Below, one piece after another: positions 23,601 to 32,489 of a DNA stretch of 64,000 nt. Below the pieces are notes generated by a model. That model was not told where the DNA came from, ran no database searches, and saw nothing but the letters and a program-made list of their open reading frames with translations. Where the stretch lies: positions 12,485,501 through 12,549,500 of the forward strand of contig NC_084808.1 in assembly GCF_963583255.1 (NCBI RefSeq), written 5' to 3'. Position 1 is the first letter of the stretch, and each line of letters begins with the position of its first letter. The DNA is from Pyrus communis. Taxonomy: Eukaryota; Streptophyta; Magnoliopsida; Rosales; Rosaceae. Both the position numbers and the translations under genes were made by a program.

Positions 23601-26158
23601 AAATGTTCCGAGAAGACACCCATCATCATACTAGAAGAGGGAAAGGATTAGGGGTTGGAGGATCGGCTGTGAAAGATATGACAAACATAAATGGTATAGA
23701 TCCTTCGAACATATTGTCTGTTAGGAAATAATTGTAATGTAGTATACTGTTGAAAAAATAACATGTGACTTCTATGAATGAATTTATTTTATTGTATTAA
23801 TCAAAATTTTAGGCCTTTCCGCTTTTTCTAATGCACAAGTTAGGGTTAAGCTATTTCCAGAAAAAACAGGGATAAGCATCCACCTCCCTTTGCTCTCTCT
23901 TATTTCTTCACCTCTAACCATCCTTCTCTTTTTCTCGAGTGGACTCTGCTATAGGGATTGGTTTTATTGGGGAAACTCCGATGTATTTCGAGTTTCAACT
24001 AATGTACTGTTTTTGAGCGCCTGTCCGCAACATATGGATTCTATGGCTAATAACCCCACTCCTCTTGTTTGTAATCCAACACTATAGTGCAAGCTAATTT
24101 CTGGTCAAAGTTTCGCAAAAACTGTCGCCCAGGAATGCAGGACTCTTGAACTATTTTTTTTTTTTGTCCTGCTGGAGTGTGGAGAAAAGGTTATATTTCT
24201 GGTGTACATAAAGAGCTGAATGATTTGGCACTCTTTAAACATAAATTTTCAAAAATAAAAAGATAACTAGTGTCTTTCACATTGCTATTGAGCTGATTGT
24301 GATGCTCCTGTTGAGAACTATATTAGACTTAGAGCTTTATGCCCTTCATTCCCACACGCACTCGCTATAATGTCTTGTGTTCTTTTTTTTCTTCAACAAA
24401 AGATAGTATCTACATTAATGGGGTGGGCAAGTGGGCCAATTCTTAACAATGGGCTTGCCATAATAATGTGGTTCAATTTTGCCTTTGGCGAGAATTGAAT
24501 CTAAGACCTCTCACTTACAAGTGAAGAGGAATACCACTAGACCGTAGTACTAAGTGGCTCTCTAGACTAAGGCTGGGCAAACGGGGCCTGGACCCGCGGG
24601 TAGGGGCGGGTCCAAGCGATTCGGGGCGGGTACGGGGCGGATCCTGTTTTTAAAATTCTGAAACGGGGCGGGGCGGGTCGGGTCCATGTCATTTGCGGGG
24701 CGGGACGGGTCCTAATTGCTGAGAAACGGGGCGGGGCGGGTACGAACCGTTTCCACCTTCCAAATTTCCGTTGATTTAATCTAATCACTCTGTATCTGCC
24801 TGCCAGACTCCCAAGCAAACTATCATCGATACCCCTGGTTTTTTGCCTTCATGTACTGGTAATTTCCGCAGAAATAAGAAGATTATGCTCTCTGTGAAGA
24901 AATTTATTAGAAAAAGTCCACCTGACATCGTTTTGTTCTTCGAACGCCTCGACCTCATGAGTACTAGCTACACGCAGACCATAGCTATCACTCGCATTTC
25001 CAAATCTTCGGAATTCAGGAAGCTTATGATCTGGGGTAGTTCTCCGTTGAACTCGATCTCGTCGACGAGCGGCGATTTGATCAGCCTGACGAGCGCGCAG
25101 AGTACTCTGATCGCGTTCGGAGACGCGATTTTTATCAGAGAGCTGATCGTCGGCCGACCGATCAAAACTTGACCCACGAAAACATCTTTATTGAACTTGA
25201 TCAGAGCTGCAATGGCGAAAGCAGTGTGTTCTTTGACTCGCTTCGATGACCGAGTCGACTCGCACAGAACTGACTCGAGCGAGGTGACAACTTTGGACTT
25301 CAAGATCAAATCTTGCAACTCATGGTTGAACCCCTGCGCAACTCGGTCCTCGAACTGAGTCAGTAGTTCGATCAACTCGTCCTCGTCGCGAATTGGGTCT
25401 TCTTCCAGAGCTCGCGTCAAGCTATGTAAGCACTCGCGGTCGATCCACGCTTGAATTTCGGACTCGATAGACCGGGCGAGTTTGGAGAGGCAGTGAGTCG
25501 AGCAGCAGCGAGTAAGCAAGGAGCGGATGCTGAGGTGGCCGCTGGACTGGCGGAGCAATTCGACGAGGGTTTTGAGGGTGGCGAGGTGTTGGGAGAGGGC
25601 GGAGAGTTGTGGGTCCCGGGAGAGGATGTTGTCGGACTCGGTCTCGAGCTCGAGGAGGGCGTTAATGGCAGAGGATGAGTTTGAGTGGGGAATCAGGTGG
25701 GTCTGTAGCTCGTGGGAGGCTTGTTTTAGAGCTTCTAGGACCTTGAGAACTCGTGGGCCGTCTTCCTTCTGATGGAGCTTCATCTCCATGGATATGGCGA
25801 TCAGAAGTTGTAGTGATTTTCTGAAGAAAAAAAAAAAAAAAAAAAGGACCCGTGGACCCGGCCCGAACCGGCCCGTTTCAACCGGGCCGGGTAATGTCCG
25901 GTTCTTAATTTAAAAAATGTAATCCCCGGCCCGGCCCGTTCCCTTTGAACTTAGGTCCGGCCCGGTTCCTTCAAAATTGGGCCCGGCCCGGCCCGTGCCC
26001 AGCCCTACTCTAGACACTTGTTTCTTAATTATGCTTTCCATTGAATTTGCAGGGATTTTCGGCACGAAAAGACCAAAAAGAAGCGAGGGTCATACAGAGG
26101 AGGGCAGATTGATCAGCAATCACACTCGGTCAAGTTCAATTATTCTGAAGAAGATTAA
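14603..26158 (+). CDS. NOLC1/SRP40-type nucleolar protein, seven exons
   Basis: Exons: 14603-14848, 15243-15307, 16413-16447, 17134-17882, 21326-21415, 21502-21563, 26053-26158; total 1353 nt, 450 aa. All junctions have GT and AG and the phase closes without a stop. Residues about 48-82 form a LisH-like helix pair ([20 protein letters not shown]). Residues about 116-365 are a low-complexity Lys/Ser/Glu region with KKKKK clusters, typical of Nopp140/SRP40 proteins. Residues 366-450 are the conserved SRP40 C-terminal domain ([49 protein letters not shown]). The family acts as a nucleolar chaperone in ribosome biogenesis; that role comes from the family. Exon 3 is only 35 nt and was chosen by phase. 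The start could instead be the in-frame ATG at 14696. Introns 2, 3, 4 and 6 carry transposons; intron 6 is 4.5 kb. Confidence 0.85.
15359..15875 (+). mobile_element. Solo LTR in intron 2
   Basis: A 517 bp block, TGTTAGGATT..TTTTTCAACA, flanked by the 5 bp direct repeat TTATG (15354-15358 and 15876-15880). It contains a promoter CCTATAAATAGGG at about 15588-15600. No internal retroelement sequence lies beside it. Sense to the host gene, so its promoter and polyadenylation signals could affect transcripts. Confidence 0.85.
16545..17095. mobile_element. Mutator-like foldback element in intron 3
   Basis: Left arm (GTCCCTAAACTTTACCCC, then TTTAGTTTTCGTCCCTGAAC and TTTTTCCCGTCCTCTAACTT) is repeated inverted at about 16920-17090 (GAGGACGGGAGAAACTATTA, GGGGCAAAACTAAACTCG). 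The arms are long and no transposase is seen. Ends are not resolved to the base and no clear target repeat was found; MULE-type is inferred from the long arms. Confidence 0.55.
18316..19136 (+). pseudogene. RTE LINE endonuclease domain
   Basis: [16 protein letters not shown] opens an APE-type endonuclease. [10 protein letters not shown] holds the catalytic Glu (QE.KW), GGDLNGHVG the D.N motif, [13 protein letters not shown] the (Q)IDF motif, and [12 protein letters not shown] the late SDH-type motif in its 'QHR' form. The frame shifts once near 18770. The order and spacing are those of plant RTE elements; similar proteins are often mislabelled as craniofacial development protein-like. Mutated but still readable. 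Confidence 0.85.
19690..21055 (+). pseudogene. RTE LINE reverse transcriptase domain
   Basis: [19 protein letters not shown] is the first conserved block, [19 protein letters not shown] the 'GF..GRS' block, [16 protein letters not shown] the palm block with Asp (usually DLEKAYDRVPR; here YD reads CC), and [11 protein letters not shown] the catalytic F-A-D-D (20378-20389). The C-terminus has [14 protein letters not shown] and GRRRPKRL. Stops and frameshifts occur between blocks, so it is inactive. Confidence 0.85.
21886..23031. mobile_element. Pack-MULE in intron 6
   Basis: A 1146 bp element flanked by the exact 9 bp direct repeat AAAATATAG (21877-21885 and 23032-23040). Termini are GGGTAAATTACATTTTAACC and, inverted, GGGTGAATTACATTTTACCC; the inverted arms extend about 280 bp. 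Nine-base target repeats and long arms are Mutator hallmarks. A second inverted repeat lies inside (pyrimidine-rich about 22210-22340 against its mirror about 22610-22735). The centre holds an ATP2 gene fragment. No transposase. Confidence 0.85.
22346..22558 (-). pseudogene. Captured fragment of mitochondrial ATP synthase beta subunit gene
   Basis: The - strand reads [18 protein letters not shown], then [20 protein letters not shown] and [20 protein letters not shown], then VLYN. This is the junction of the targeting peptide and mature N-terminus of the mitochondrial F1 beta subunit ('[42 protein letters not shown]'). About 70 codons are open with few substitutions; the nucleotide-binding P-loop is not included. 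It sits in the centre of a Mutator-like element between its inverted arms, so it is a captured gene piece, not a host gene. Confidence 0.85.
23270..23470 (+). mobile_element. RTE LINE 3' fragment
   Basis: CLRWFGHV with DKMNWRNN before it and [11 protein letters not shown] after it matches the end of the RTE ORF ('LRWFGHV.RRP'). Only this tail piece is present. Confidence 0.5.
23820..24100 (+). other. Unrecognised conserved stretch in the duplication
   Basis: A run from TTTTAGGCCTTTCCGC to AATCCAACACTATAG is kept almost unchanged in both units (second copy about 28552-28830). It contains a short frame [17 protein letters not shown] at about 24034-24087, with one base change (P to S) in the other copy. 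I do not recognise it. Confidence 0.3.
24395..24559 (-). mobile_element. SINE, family 1
   Basis: On the - strand it begins near CCACTTAGTACTACGGTCTA, has GTGGTATTCC, a box-B-like AGATTCAATTCTC and a 3' part with CCACATTATTATGGCAAGC. It is the sister of the copy at 29130-29316. Confidence 0.7.
24807..24972 (+). pseudogene. Captured TOC159-family GTPase fragment
   Basis: [18 protein letters not shown], then [18 protein letters not shown] and [17 protein letters not shown], is part of the G domain of the chloroplast protein-import receptors. It has the G3 motif DTPG and the 'KFI+K.PPDIVL..+RLD' block, and looks closest to the TOC90 branch as I recall it. An intron-like CTGCCAG acceptor precedes ACTCCC, so genomic DNA was captured. 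P-loop and G4 are absent. It abuts the ARM fragment at about 24970. Confidence 0.8.
24968..25789 (-). pseudogene. Captured ARM-repeat protein gene fragment, 273-codon open frame
   Basis: An uninterrupted - strand frame from [20 protein letters not shown] to a stop just inside the TOC fragment. Residues 1-130 are helical, including [20 protein letters not shown]; the rest looks like armadillo repeats ([60 protein letters not shown]). It resembles plant ARM-repeat (vacuolar protein 8-like) proteins, which are much longer; it stops at [10 protein letters not shown] where the family would continue. The frame lies wholly inside the hAT element. It has kept a long frame, so it is young or under constraint; expression is unknown. 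Confidence 0.75.
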
Positions 26159-26990
26159 CTGGAAAGTTTCCTTAAGGCACAAGTCAAGAACGGTATTCAT
26201 TTGCAGAAACATTTTCTTCCTGGACCCTACCTATTTATATTTCCAAAAAAAATTCAACCAAGGGCCCATTTAGAGTTTTACAAGGCAAAATTTTTGAAAT
26301 GTCATTTGAATTTATATACTTTTATCAAGTGAACTAAAATTTTAAGTGACTTGTCATATCAACTTTCTGAAACTATCAATGTGTCATATGCTCTCAACTC
26401 TGTTTTCTATCCAAACAAATCGTGTACGTTGCACATGACTTGTGTTTAGGCTTATTTATGACTTTCAACTCTTCACTCCCTTCTAGAAGCCTTCTAGAAG
26501 GTTGCATTCAACGAAACAAAAATCTAGAGTTTCTACAAACTAAAAATGAAATGATTATGCAATAGAATACTTATTTTTATTCTAAAACAAAATGAAACTT
26601 AGTATAATGACATGATATAATTTTGATTGAGTTTCTTTGCGACAGTATATAGTCCTCAAAATATACATTGTTTTTACAAAATCATTGCTCATGGTAAACA
26701 ATGAAATGAAGTTAAAATGAGGCCAATTGTTCGAAGGAACCCTAAAAACGAGTTATGTGCAAGTATTTTGAATGAAAAGTTTAACGATGAGTCATATGAC
26801 AAATTGAAAAAAAAAATGTATAAGTTCATATGATAATTAAAAATTTTTCCTCCTTTGTAATTCTCTTCTTGTTCTCGATGGGACGAGCCAATGGAAGGCT
26901 AGCTCCAGTCCGTTGATAGTAATTTTCTCTTAAATTGTGGTCTGAATGATGTACGATAAAATATTTATGTCATGAGTTTAATTTATTTGT

Positions 26991-26997
<7 letters not shown>
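26159..26997 (+). other. 3' flank of the SRP40-like gene; dispersed repeat from about 26226
   Basis: Follows the stop codon. From TATTTATATTTCC (about 26226) to about 26755 it is repeated at about 29527-30050 (unit 2) and at 41603-42107 outside the duplication. No ORF. An AATGAAA/AATAAA-rich 3'-UTR is possible but no poly-A site was fixed. Confidence 0.5.

Positions 26998-27031
<34 letters not shown>
26998..27031. repeat. (CT)n microsatellite
   Basis: About 16 CT units, pure. The paralogous site in unit 2 (about 30318-30340) has only a broken CT/T-rich tract. Confidence 0.95.
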
Positions 27032-27035
<4 letters not shown>

Positions 27036-27325
27036 TTATTTGGGCTAGGAATTGTTAACTCCAAAGACTCTTGGTTTTCAAAAATTTGTGTCTCTAGGCG
27101 CAAATTGACTGGTGCTTAATTTTTCGCATAAGATGAACTTATCGAGGAAGTTATGTCCTCACAGAGATAGTAATTGCTATATGAAGTTATGTTTACAGGT
27201 TTATTTCGCATTTTTATACATGTTATTGATAGAGTGTGCAACCGCATAAGCTTCGAGCGTAAAGATAAATGTTCTTAAATTTTAATCACTTCTATATACC
27301 CCATTAACCTCCCATTGGGTTTCAC

Positions 27326-27326
<1 letters not shown>

Positions 27327-27359
<33 letters not shown>
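27327..27359. repeat. Long A tract
   Basis: About 33 A residues at the site where unit 2 has only about 11 A followed by TAATAATATCCTCC (about 30643-30665). Either expansion or an insertion tail. Confidence 0.8.
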
Positions 27360-27362
<3 letters not shown>

Positions 27363-27672
27363 CGTAATGAGCCCAATTAAGAGTTACTTCTTTGCCAGCC
27401 CAATGACCAAATTGTGATTATACCAAATCATTGCTAGGCCCAAATTGGACTCAATGGTAACATGTGATAAATGACAAGATGAAATTTCACAGAGCTTTAC
27501 CACAATCTTAACCAAAGCTAGGTCTAGGAGGACTGCCAAAAGTGAAAAACATAGCATTGAGTAGTCCGAAATTGGAGAATAGAAACGAGTTAGAGTTTGA
27601 TAGATTTTCGACGTCTCCACACATTGCACATAGTTGGGTTTGATATTTCTGATGATGTATTGAGCCCGATAG

Positions 27673-27857
27673 TGTTAGGATGCCAAATGTCATCATCTTG
27701 TGGTTACAGTTAGAGTTGAGTATTAGTATAAATAGTACATTGTAAGAGAGGAAAGACAGTTAATGAAATATTGATTGTTTGTATTGTTGTTTTGTTATCC
27801 TATCTTTGTGCAATTGTGGAAGACGTAGAGTAGGGTTCAAACATTGGTATCAGAGCC
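27673..27857 (+). mobile_element. Short LTR followed by tRNA-Met primer site
   Basis: TGTTAGGATGCC..GTTCAAACA (27673-27843, 171 bp) is followed at once by TTGGTATCAGAGCC, a plant tRNA-Met primer binding site. A TATAAATAG promoter lies at about 27730. It starts exactly where duplication unit 1 ends, after GCCCGATAG. Internal DNA follows for only about 140 bp before a second short LTR. Confidence 0.65.
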
Positions 27858-27996
27858 TAAGTTCCCGACGCTGCGGAGGGGGCAACCTGGAAAGGGCTAC
27901 CTTAACCGAACAACCAAAGGGTGCACCGCCATTAAGAGTGAAAGCCACTAGAGTAGGAGCTGCTATGGGCGTCAAGTCTTCCGAAGGGTGGTGTGA

Positions 27997-28143
27997 TGTT
28001 ATGATCCCACATCAGCTACATCAGAAATGGTGTAGTGGTACTTAAGTCCTTGGGGTCCTCCCACCTATTGGAATCCCACCCCCATCTATTGGACTAGTCT
28101 TTTGGGTTGAGCTCTTTTCTTACATAACATTGGTATCATAGCC
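27997..28143 (+). mobile_element. Second short LTR with primer site and gag start
   Basis: TGTTATGATCCCACATC..CTTACATAACA (27997-28129, 133 bp) is followed by TTGGTATCATAGCC, again a tRNA-Met type primer site with one change. A gag-like start MESRVSNRKANFDEF follows at about 28204 and runs into duplication unit 2. Such small LTRs suggest TRIM-size or truncated elements. Confidence 0.6.
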
Positions 28144-29129
28144 AGTAGTTCGTTCCTCTCAATCCTTCTCCGTTGTATACCGCTGCAAACGTTTTGCAAA
28201 ACCATGGAATCGAGGGTTTCCAATCGGAAAGCCAACTTTGACGAGTTCAAGAAGTCTCAAGACGAATTCATTCGAACGGAAACCCCTTGTATTGCCTTGG
28301 AAATCAACTTGGATAAAGAATAGAATGGGGGTTCAGTAGATTAAAATGTTCCGAGAAGACACCCATCATCATACTAGAAGAGGGACAGGGTTAGGGGTTA
28401 GAGGATCGGCTGTGAAAGATATGCCAACCATAAATGGTATAAATCCTTCGAACATATTATCTGTTAGGAAATAATTGTAATGTAGTATACTGTTGAAAAA
28501 ATAACATGCGACTTCTATGAATGAATTTATTTTATTGTATTAATCAAAATTTTAGGCCTTTCCGCTTTTTCTAATGCACAAGTTAGGGTTAAGCTATTTC
28601 CAGAAAAACAGGGATAAGCATCCACCTCTCTTTGCTCTCTCTTATTTCTTCACCTCTAACCATCCTTCTCTTTTTCTCCAGTGGACCTCTGCTATAGGGA
28701 AATTGGTTTTATTGGGGAAACTCCGATGTATTTCGAGTTTCAACTAATGTACTGTTTTTGAGCGCCTGTCCGCAACATATGGATTCTATGGCTAATAACC
28801 CCACTTCTCTTGTTTGTAATCCAACACTATAGTGCAAACTAATTTCCGGGCACAGTTTCGCAAAAACTGTCGCCCAGGAGGGCTGGGCTCTTGGACTAAT
28901 TTTTTTATCTGTCCTACTGGAGTATGGAGAAAATGTTATATTTCTGGTGTACATAAAGAGCTGAATGATTTGGCACTCTTTGAACATAATTTTCAAAAGT
29001 AAAAAGATAACTAGTGTCTTTCATATTGCTATTGAGCTGATTGTGATGCTCCTGTTGAGAACTATATTAGACTTAAAGCTTTATGCCCTTCATTCTCACA
29101 CGCACCATATGCATGCACTCGTTAGAATG

Positions 29130-29316
29130 TCTTGTGTTATTTTTTTTCTTCAACAAAAAAATGATAGTATCTATATTAAGGGGGTGGGCAAGTGGGCCAA
29201 TTCCTAACAATGAGCTTGTCATAATAATGTGGTTCAATTTTGCCTTTGGCGAGAATCGAACCTAAGACCTCTCACTTACAAGTGAAGAGGAATACCATTA
29301 GACCGTAGTACTAAGT
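29130..29316 (-). mobile_element. SINE, family 1 (duplicated copy)
   Basis: Same as the copy at 24395-24559, with the better box B AGGTTCGATTCTC on the - strand (about 29253-29265). Confidence 0.7.
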
Positions 29317-29365
29317 GGTTCTCTAGGCACTTGTTTCTTAATTATGCTTTCCATTGAATTTGCAG

Positions 29366-29471
29366 GGATTTTTGGCACGAAAAGATCAAAAAGAAGCGAG
29401 GGTCATACAGAGGAGGGCAGATTGATCAGCAATCACACTCGGTCAAGTTCAATTATTCTGATGAAGATTAA
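29366..29471 (+). pseudogene. Duplicated last exon of the SRP40-like gene
   Basis: Same 106 nt length, the same TTTGCAG acceptor and the same TAA stop as 26053-26158. It reads [20 protein letters not shown] and ends NYSDED. Relative to the real exon, R becomes W and T becomes I in the conserved [12 protein letters not shown] block and one acidic residue differs. The frame is open, so splicing to it from the exon ending at 21563 would give an almost normal protein. Confidence 0.75.
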
Positions 29472-30860
29472 TAAGGCACAAGTCAAGAACGGTATTCACT
29501 TGCAGAAACATCTTCCTGGACCCTACCTATTTATATTTCCAAAAAAAATTCAACCAAGGGCCCATTTAGAGTTTTACAAGGCAAAATTTTTGAAATGTCA
29601 TTTGAATTTATATACTTTTATCAAGTGAACTAAAATTTTAAGTGACTTGACATGTCAACTTTCTAAAACTATCAATTTGTCATATGCTCTCAACTCTATT
29701 AGGTTTTCTATCCAAACAAGTCGTGTACGTTGCACATGACTTGTGTTTAGGCCTGTTAATGACTTTCAACACTTCACTCCCTTCTAGAAGCCTTCTAGAA
29801 GGTTGCATTCGACGAAACAAAAATCTAGAGTTTCTACAAACTAAAAATGAAATGATTATGCAATAGAATACTTATTTTTATTCTAAAACAAAATGAAACT
29901 TAGTATAATGACATGACATAATTTTGATCGAGCTTCTTTTCAACAGTATATAGTCCTCAAGATATACATTGTTTTTACAAAATCATTGCTCGTGGTAAAC
30001 AATGAAATGAAGTTAAAATGAGGCCAATTGTTCAAAAGAACCCTAAACACGAGTTATGTGCAAGTATTTTGAATGAAAAACTTAAAGATGTTAAGATGAG
30101 TCATATGACAAATTTAAAAAAACATGTATAAGTTTATATGATATTTTAAAAACTTTCCTCATTTGTAACTCTCTTCTTGTTATCGATGGGACGAGCCAAT
30201 GGAAGGCTAGTTCCAGTCCGTTGATAGTAATTTTCTCTTAAATTGTGGTCCGAATGATGTACGATAAAATATTTATGTCATGAGTTTAATTTTTTCGTAA
30301 CCGTTTTATTCGTTCTATTTTTTTTTTTCTCTCTTTCTTTTTTGGGCTAGGAATTGTTAACTCCAAAGACCCTTGGTTTTGAAAAATTTGTGTCTCTAGC
30401 CGCAAATTGACTGGTGCTTCGCTTTTCGCATAAGATGAACTTATTGAGGAAGCTATGTCCTCACAGAGATAGTAATTGCTATATGAAGTTATGTTTACAG
30501 GTTTGTTTCATATTTTTATACGTGTTATTGACGGAGTGTGCAATCGCACCTGAAAGCTTCGAGTGTAAAGATAAATATTCCTAAATCTTAATCACTTCTT
30601 GGTGTAAATATATACCCCCATTAACCTCCTATTGGCTTTCGACCAAAAAAAAAAATAATATCCTCCTATTAGGTAAGTAATACCTAGGCCCACACGTAAT
30701 GAGCCCAATTAAGAGTTACTTCTTTGCCATTCCAATGACCAAATTCTGATGATACCAAATCATTGCTAGGCCCAAATTGGACTCAATGGTAACATATGAT
30801 AAATGACAAGATGAAATTTCATAGAGTTTTACCACAATCTTTACCAAAGCTAGGTCTAGG

Positions 30861-31889
30861 TAGACTTGGCATTCATGTCGTGTTTCTCATATTCATGTCT
30901 TACCCGATAACTTAACGGGCTGTGTCATGTAATATGACCCGACCCGAAATCAACCAATTAATATTATTAGGTAATATGACCCGACCTGTTACCTGTTAAG
31001 AAAAATATATTTTAAATCAATAAAACTGAAAATGAAAAACATAATTTGACCCAAAAAATGTAAAACATAATACTAAATTTCAGAGTTGACCCCTTCATGA
31101 AAGTTGTAAAACTTTTCATTACGAGTGATTACATTTTTCACACGTTTACAATAATTATTTTTAATTTTATTAATTTTGCAGTCAAATAAAAAACATTGTT
31201 CATGAGATTTGGAGGGTTTTAAAAATCTAAATGACTATGTAACTATCATCTAAGCGTTGAGGATGCAATTATGAACGTTTATTATGCTTTCACATCTTTT
31301 AGACTTAAACATTAATGATTATGAATTTTGTTTATTTTGAACTCCCTTAAAAATACTATTTAGGAGAGTTTGTATGGTTTTACAAATTCAAACAATCATA
31401 TACTCATGCTCAAAGCATAGAGGATGAGACTACGAGTGTTTGCATTTTTTTTTTCATATTTTTCGCACATGTAAATTAATTATTATAATTTTTTAATGTG
31501 TTTAGTATTTTTGAATTACTTGATATTTTTATTTTTAATCTCAATCCTTGCCTATAATATACTATAAAAATACATAAATAAATAAAACTTAAATTTTAAA
31601 ATTTATATAGAATAATAATTAATAAACAATATATACATATTCATTATATCTATTGTATTTTATACTAAGTTTTTTCAGTAGTTTAAAAAATTAAAATCAT
31701 CAAAATTACTTTTTTCTTATCGTGTTGAAACAAGTTTTCCGCATGTCACTCTTGTGTAAACTTGTTAATGACTCGTTATTAACTGGTTATTATCGTGTGA
31801 CTCGATAATGACCTAATTAGTTATCGTGTTGACCCGAAATTCGTTATTTTCATATTGTTTATGTGTCGTGTAAAAAATTACCAGATCTA
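30861..31889. mobile_element. hAT element, nonautonomous, in duplication unit 2
   Basis: 1029 bp, starting TAGACTTGGCATTCATGTCG and ending, inverted, TAGATCTGGTAATTTTTTAC. The 8 bp direct repeat GGTCTAGG / GATCTAGG (30853-30860 and 31890-31897, one mismatch) flanks it. The equivalent site in unit 1 (about 27520) is empty. GACCCGA-type subterminal repeats and an AT-rich core; no transposase. Confidence 0.85.
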
Positions 31890-32043
31890 GATCTAGGATT
31901 ACTACCAAAAGTGAAAAACATAGCATTGAGTAGTCCGAAATTGAAGAATAGAAATGAGTTAAGAGTTTGATAGATTTTTGACGTCTCCACACATTGCCCA
32001 TAGTTGGGTTTGATATTTCTGTTGATGTATTGAGCCCGATAGC

Positions 32044-32489
32044 CACACATGCTATCACGTCATTCAATACGTGTTTTCCACGTTTCTTCTCCTTTTAGTT
32101 AGGACAGGTCACGTATTTCACTTGAGTGACGACAAATGCGGGCGGGTGTGTTGATGGTGGGTGCAATTTCTTCTCGTAAAGAGCGCATAATGATTTCTTG
32201 TGCACACACAAGTATTGCACTTTTTAAAGTACAACTTTTTCGTTTGTATTTTCAAAAAGTAGGAGTGCTTGATGAATTTTTAGAGTTTTAATATCAGCAA
32301 CTTAAAAATTTGCCCAATAAACTATGCTTATTTTCTCAATCAAAATTTTTAGTAGTTATGTCTATACCTAATTTTTTACTATTTGACTCATATATTTGGA
32401 GCCATTAGATTAAAGGAAGATGAAGATGATTTTTAATAACTTTTCTAGATAGTATTATGGTTTTAATAATCATAGTATTATCTAAGGTG
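32044..32489. other. Intergenic DNA after the duplication
   Basis: No gene or repeat boundary recognised. Confidence 0.4.

Larger units (their letters stand above)
24568..26007. mobile_element. Pack-hAT transposon just upstream of the last exon
   Basis: A 1440 bp element flanked by the exact 8 bp direct repeat CTCTAGAC (24560-24567 and 26008-26015). Termini TAAGGCTGGGCA and, inverted, TAGGGCTGGGCA fit the hAT consensus. GC-rich subterminal repeats (GGGGCGGGTC type on the left, CCCGGCCCG on the right) flank a core with two plant gene fragments in opposite orientation. The paralogous site at about 29322 reads TTCTCTAGGCACTTG and is empty, which proves the insertion. No transposase. Confidence 0.92.
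23521..27672 (+). repeat. Tandem segmental duplication, unit 1 (contains the real last exon)
   Basis: From TTCATTTGAACGGAAACCCC to GTATTGAGCCCGATAG this block is repeated at 28261-32043 with only scattered differences. Unit 1 contains the SRP40-like last exon and a private hAT insertion (24568-26007). Without that insertion and its target repeat it is about 2.7 kb. Confidence 0.85.
28261..32043 (+). repeat. Tandem segmental duplication, unit 2
   Basis: Second copy of 23521-27672, same orientation. It lacks the Pack-hAT, carries its own hAT insertion (30861-31889) and a decayed copy of the SRP40-like last exon. It ends after GCCCGATAG, where unit 1 is followed by an LTR. Confidence 0.85.

Noticed and set aside
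24567..24818. Pro/Arg-rich - strand ORF
   Set aside because: Artefact of the GC-rich subterminal repeats of the hAT element.
24968..25789. 273-codon ARM-repeat frame as an independent host gene
   Set aside because: It lies wholly inside a hAT element with exact target repeats, stops at a junction with a TOC fragment, and covers only part of the family length.
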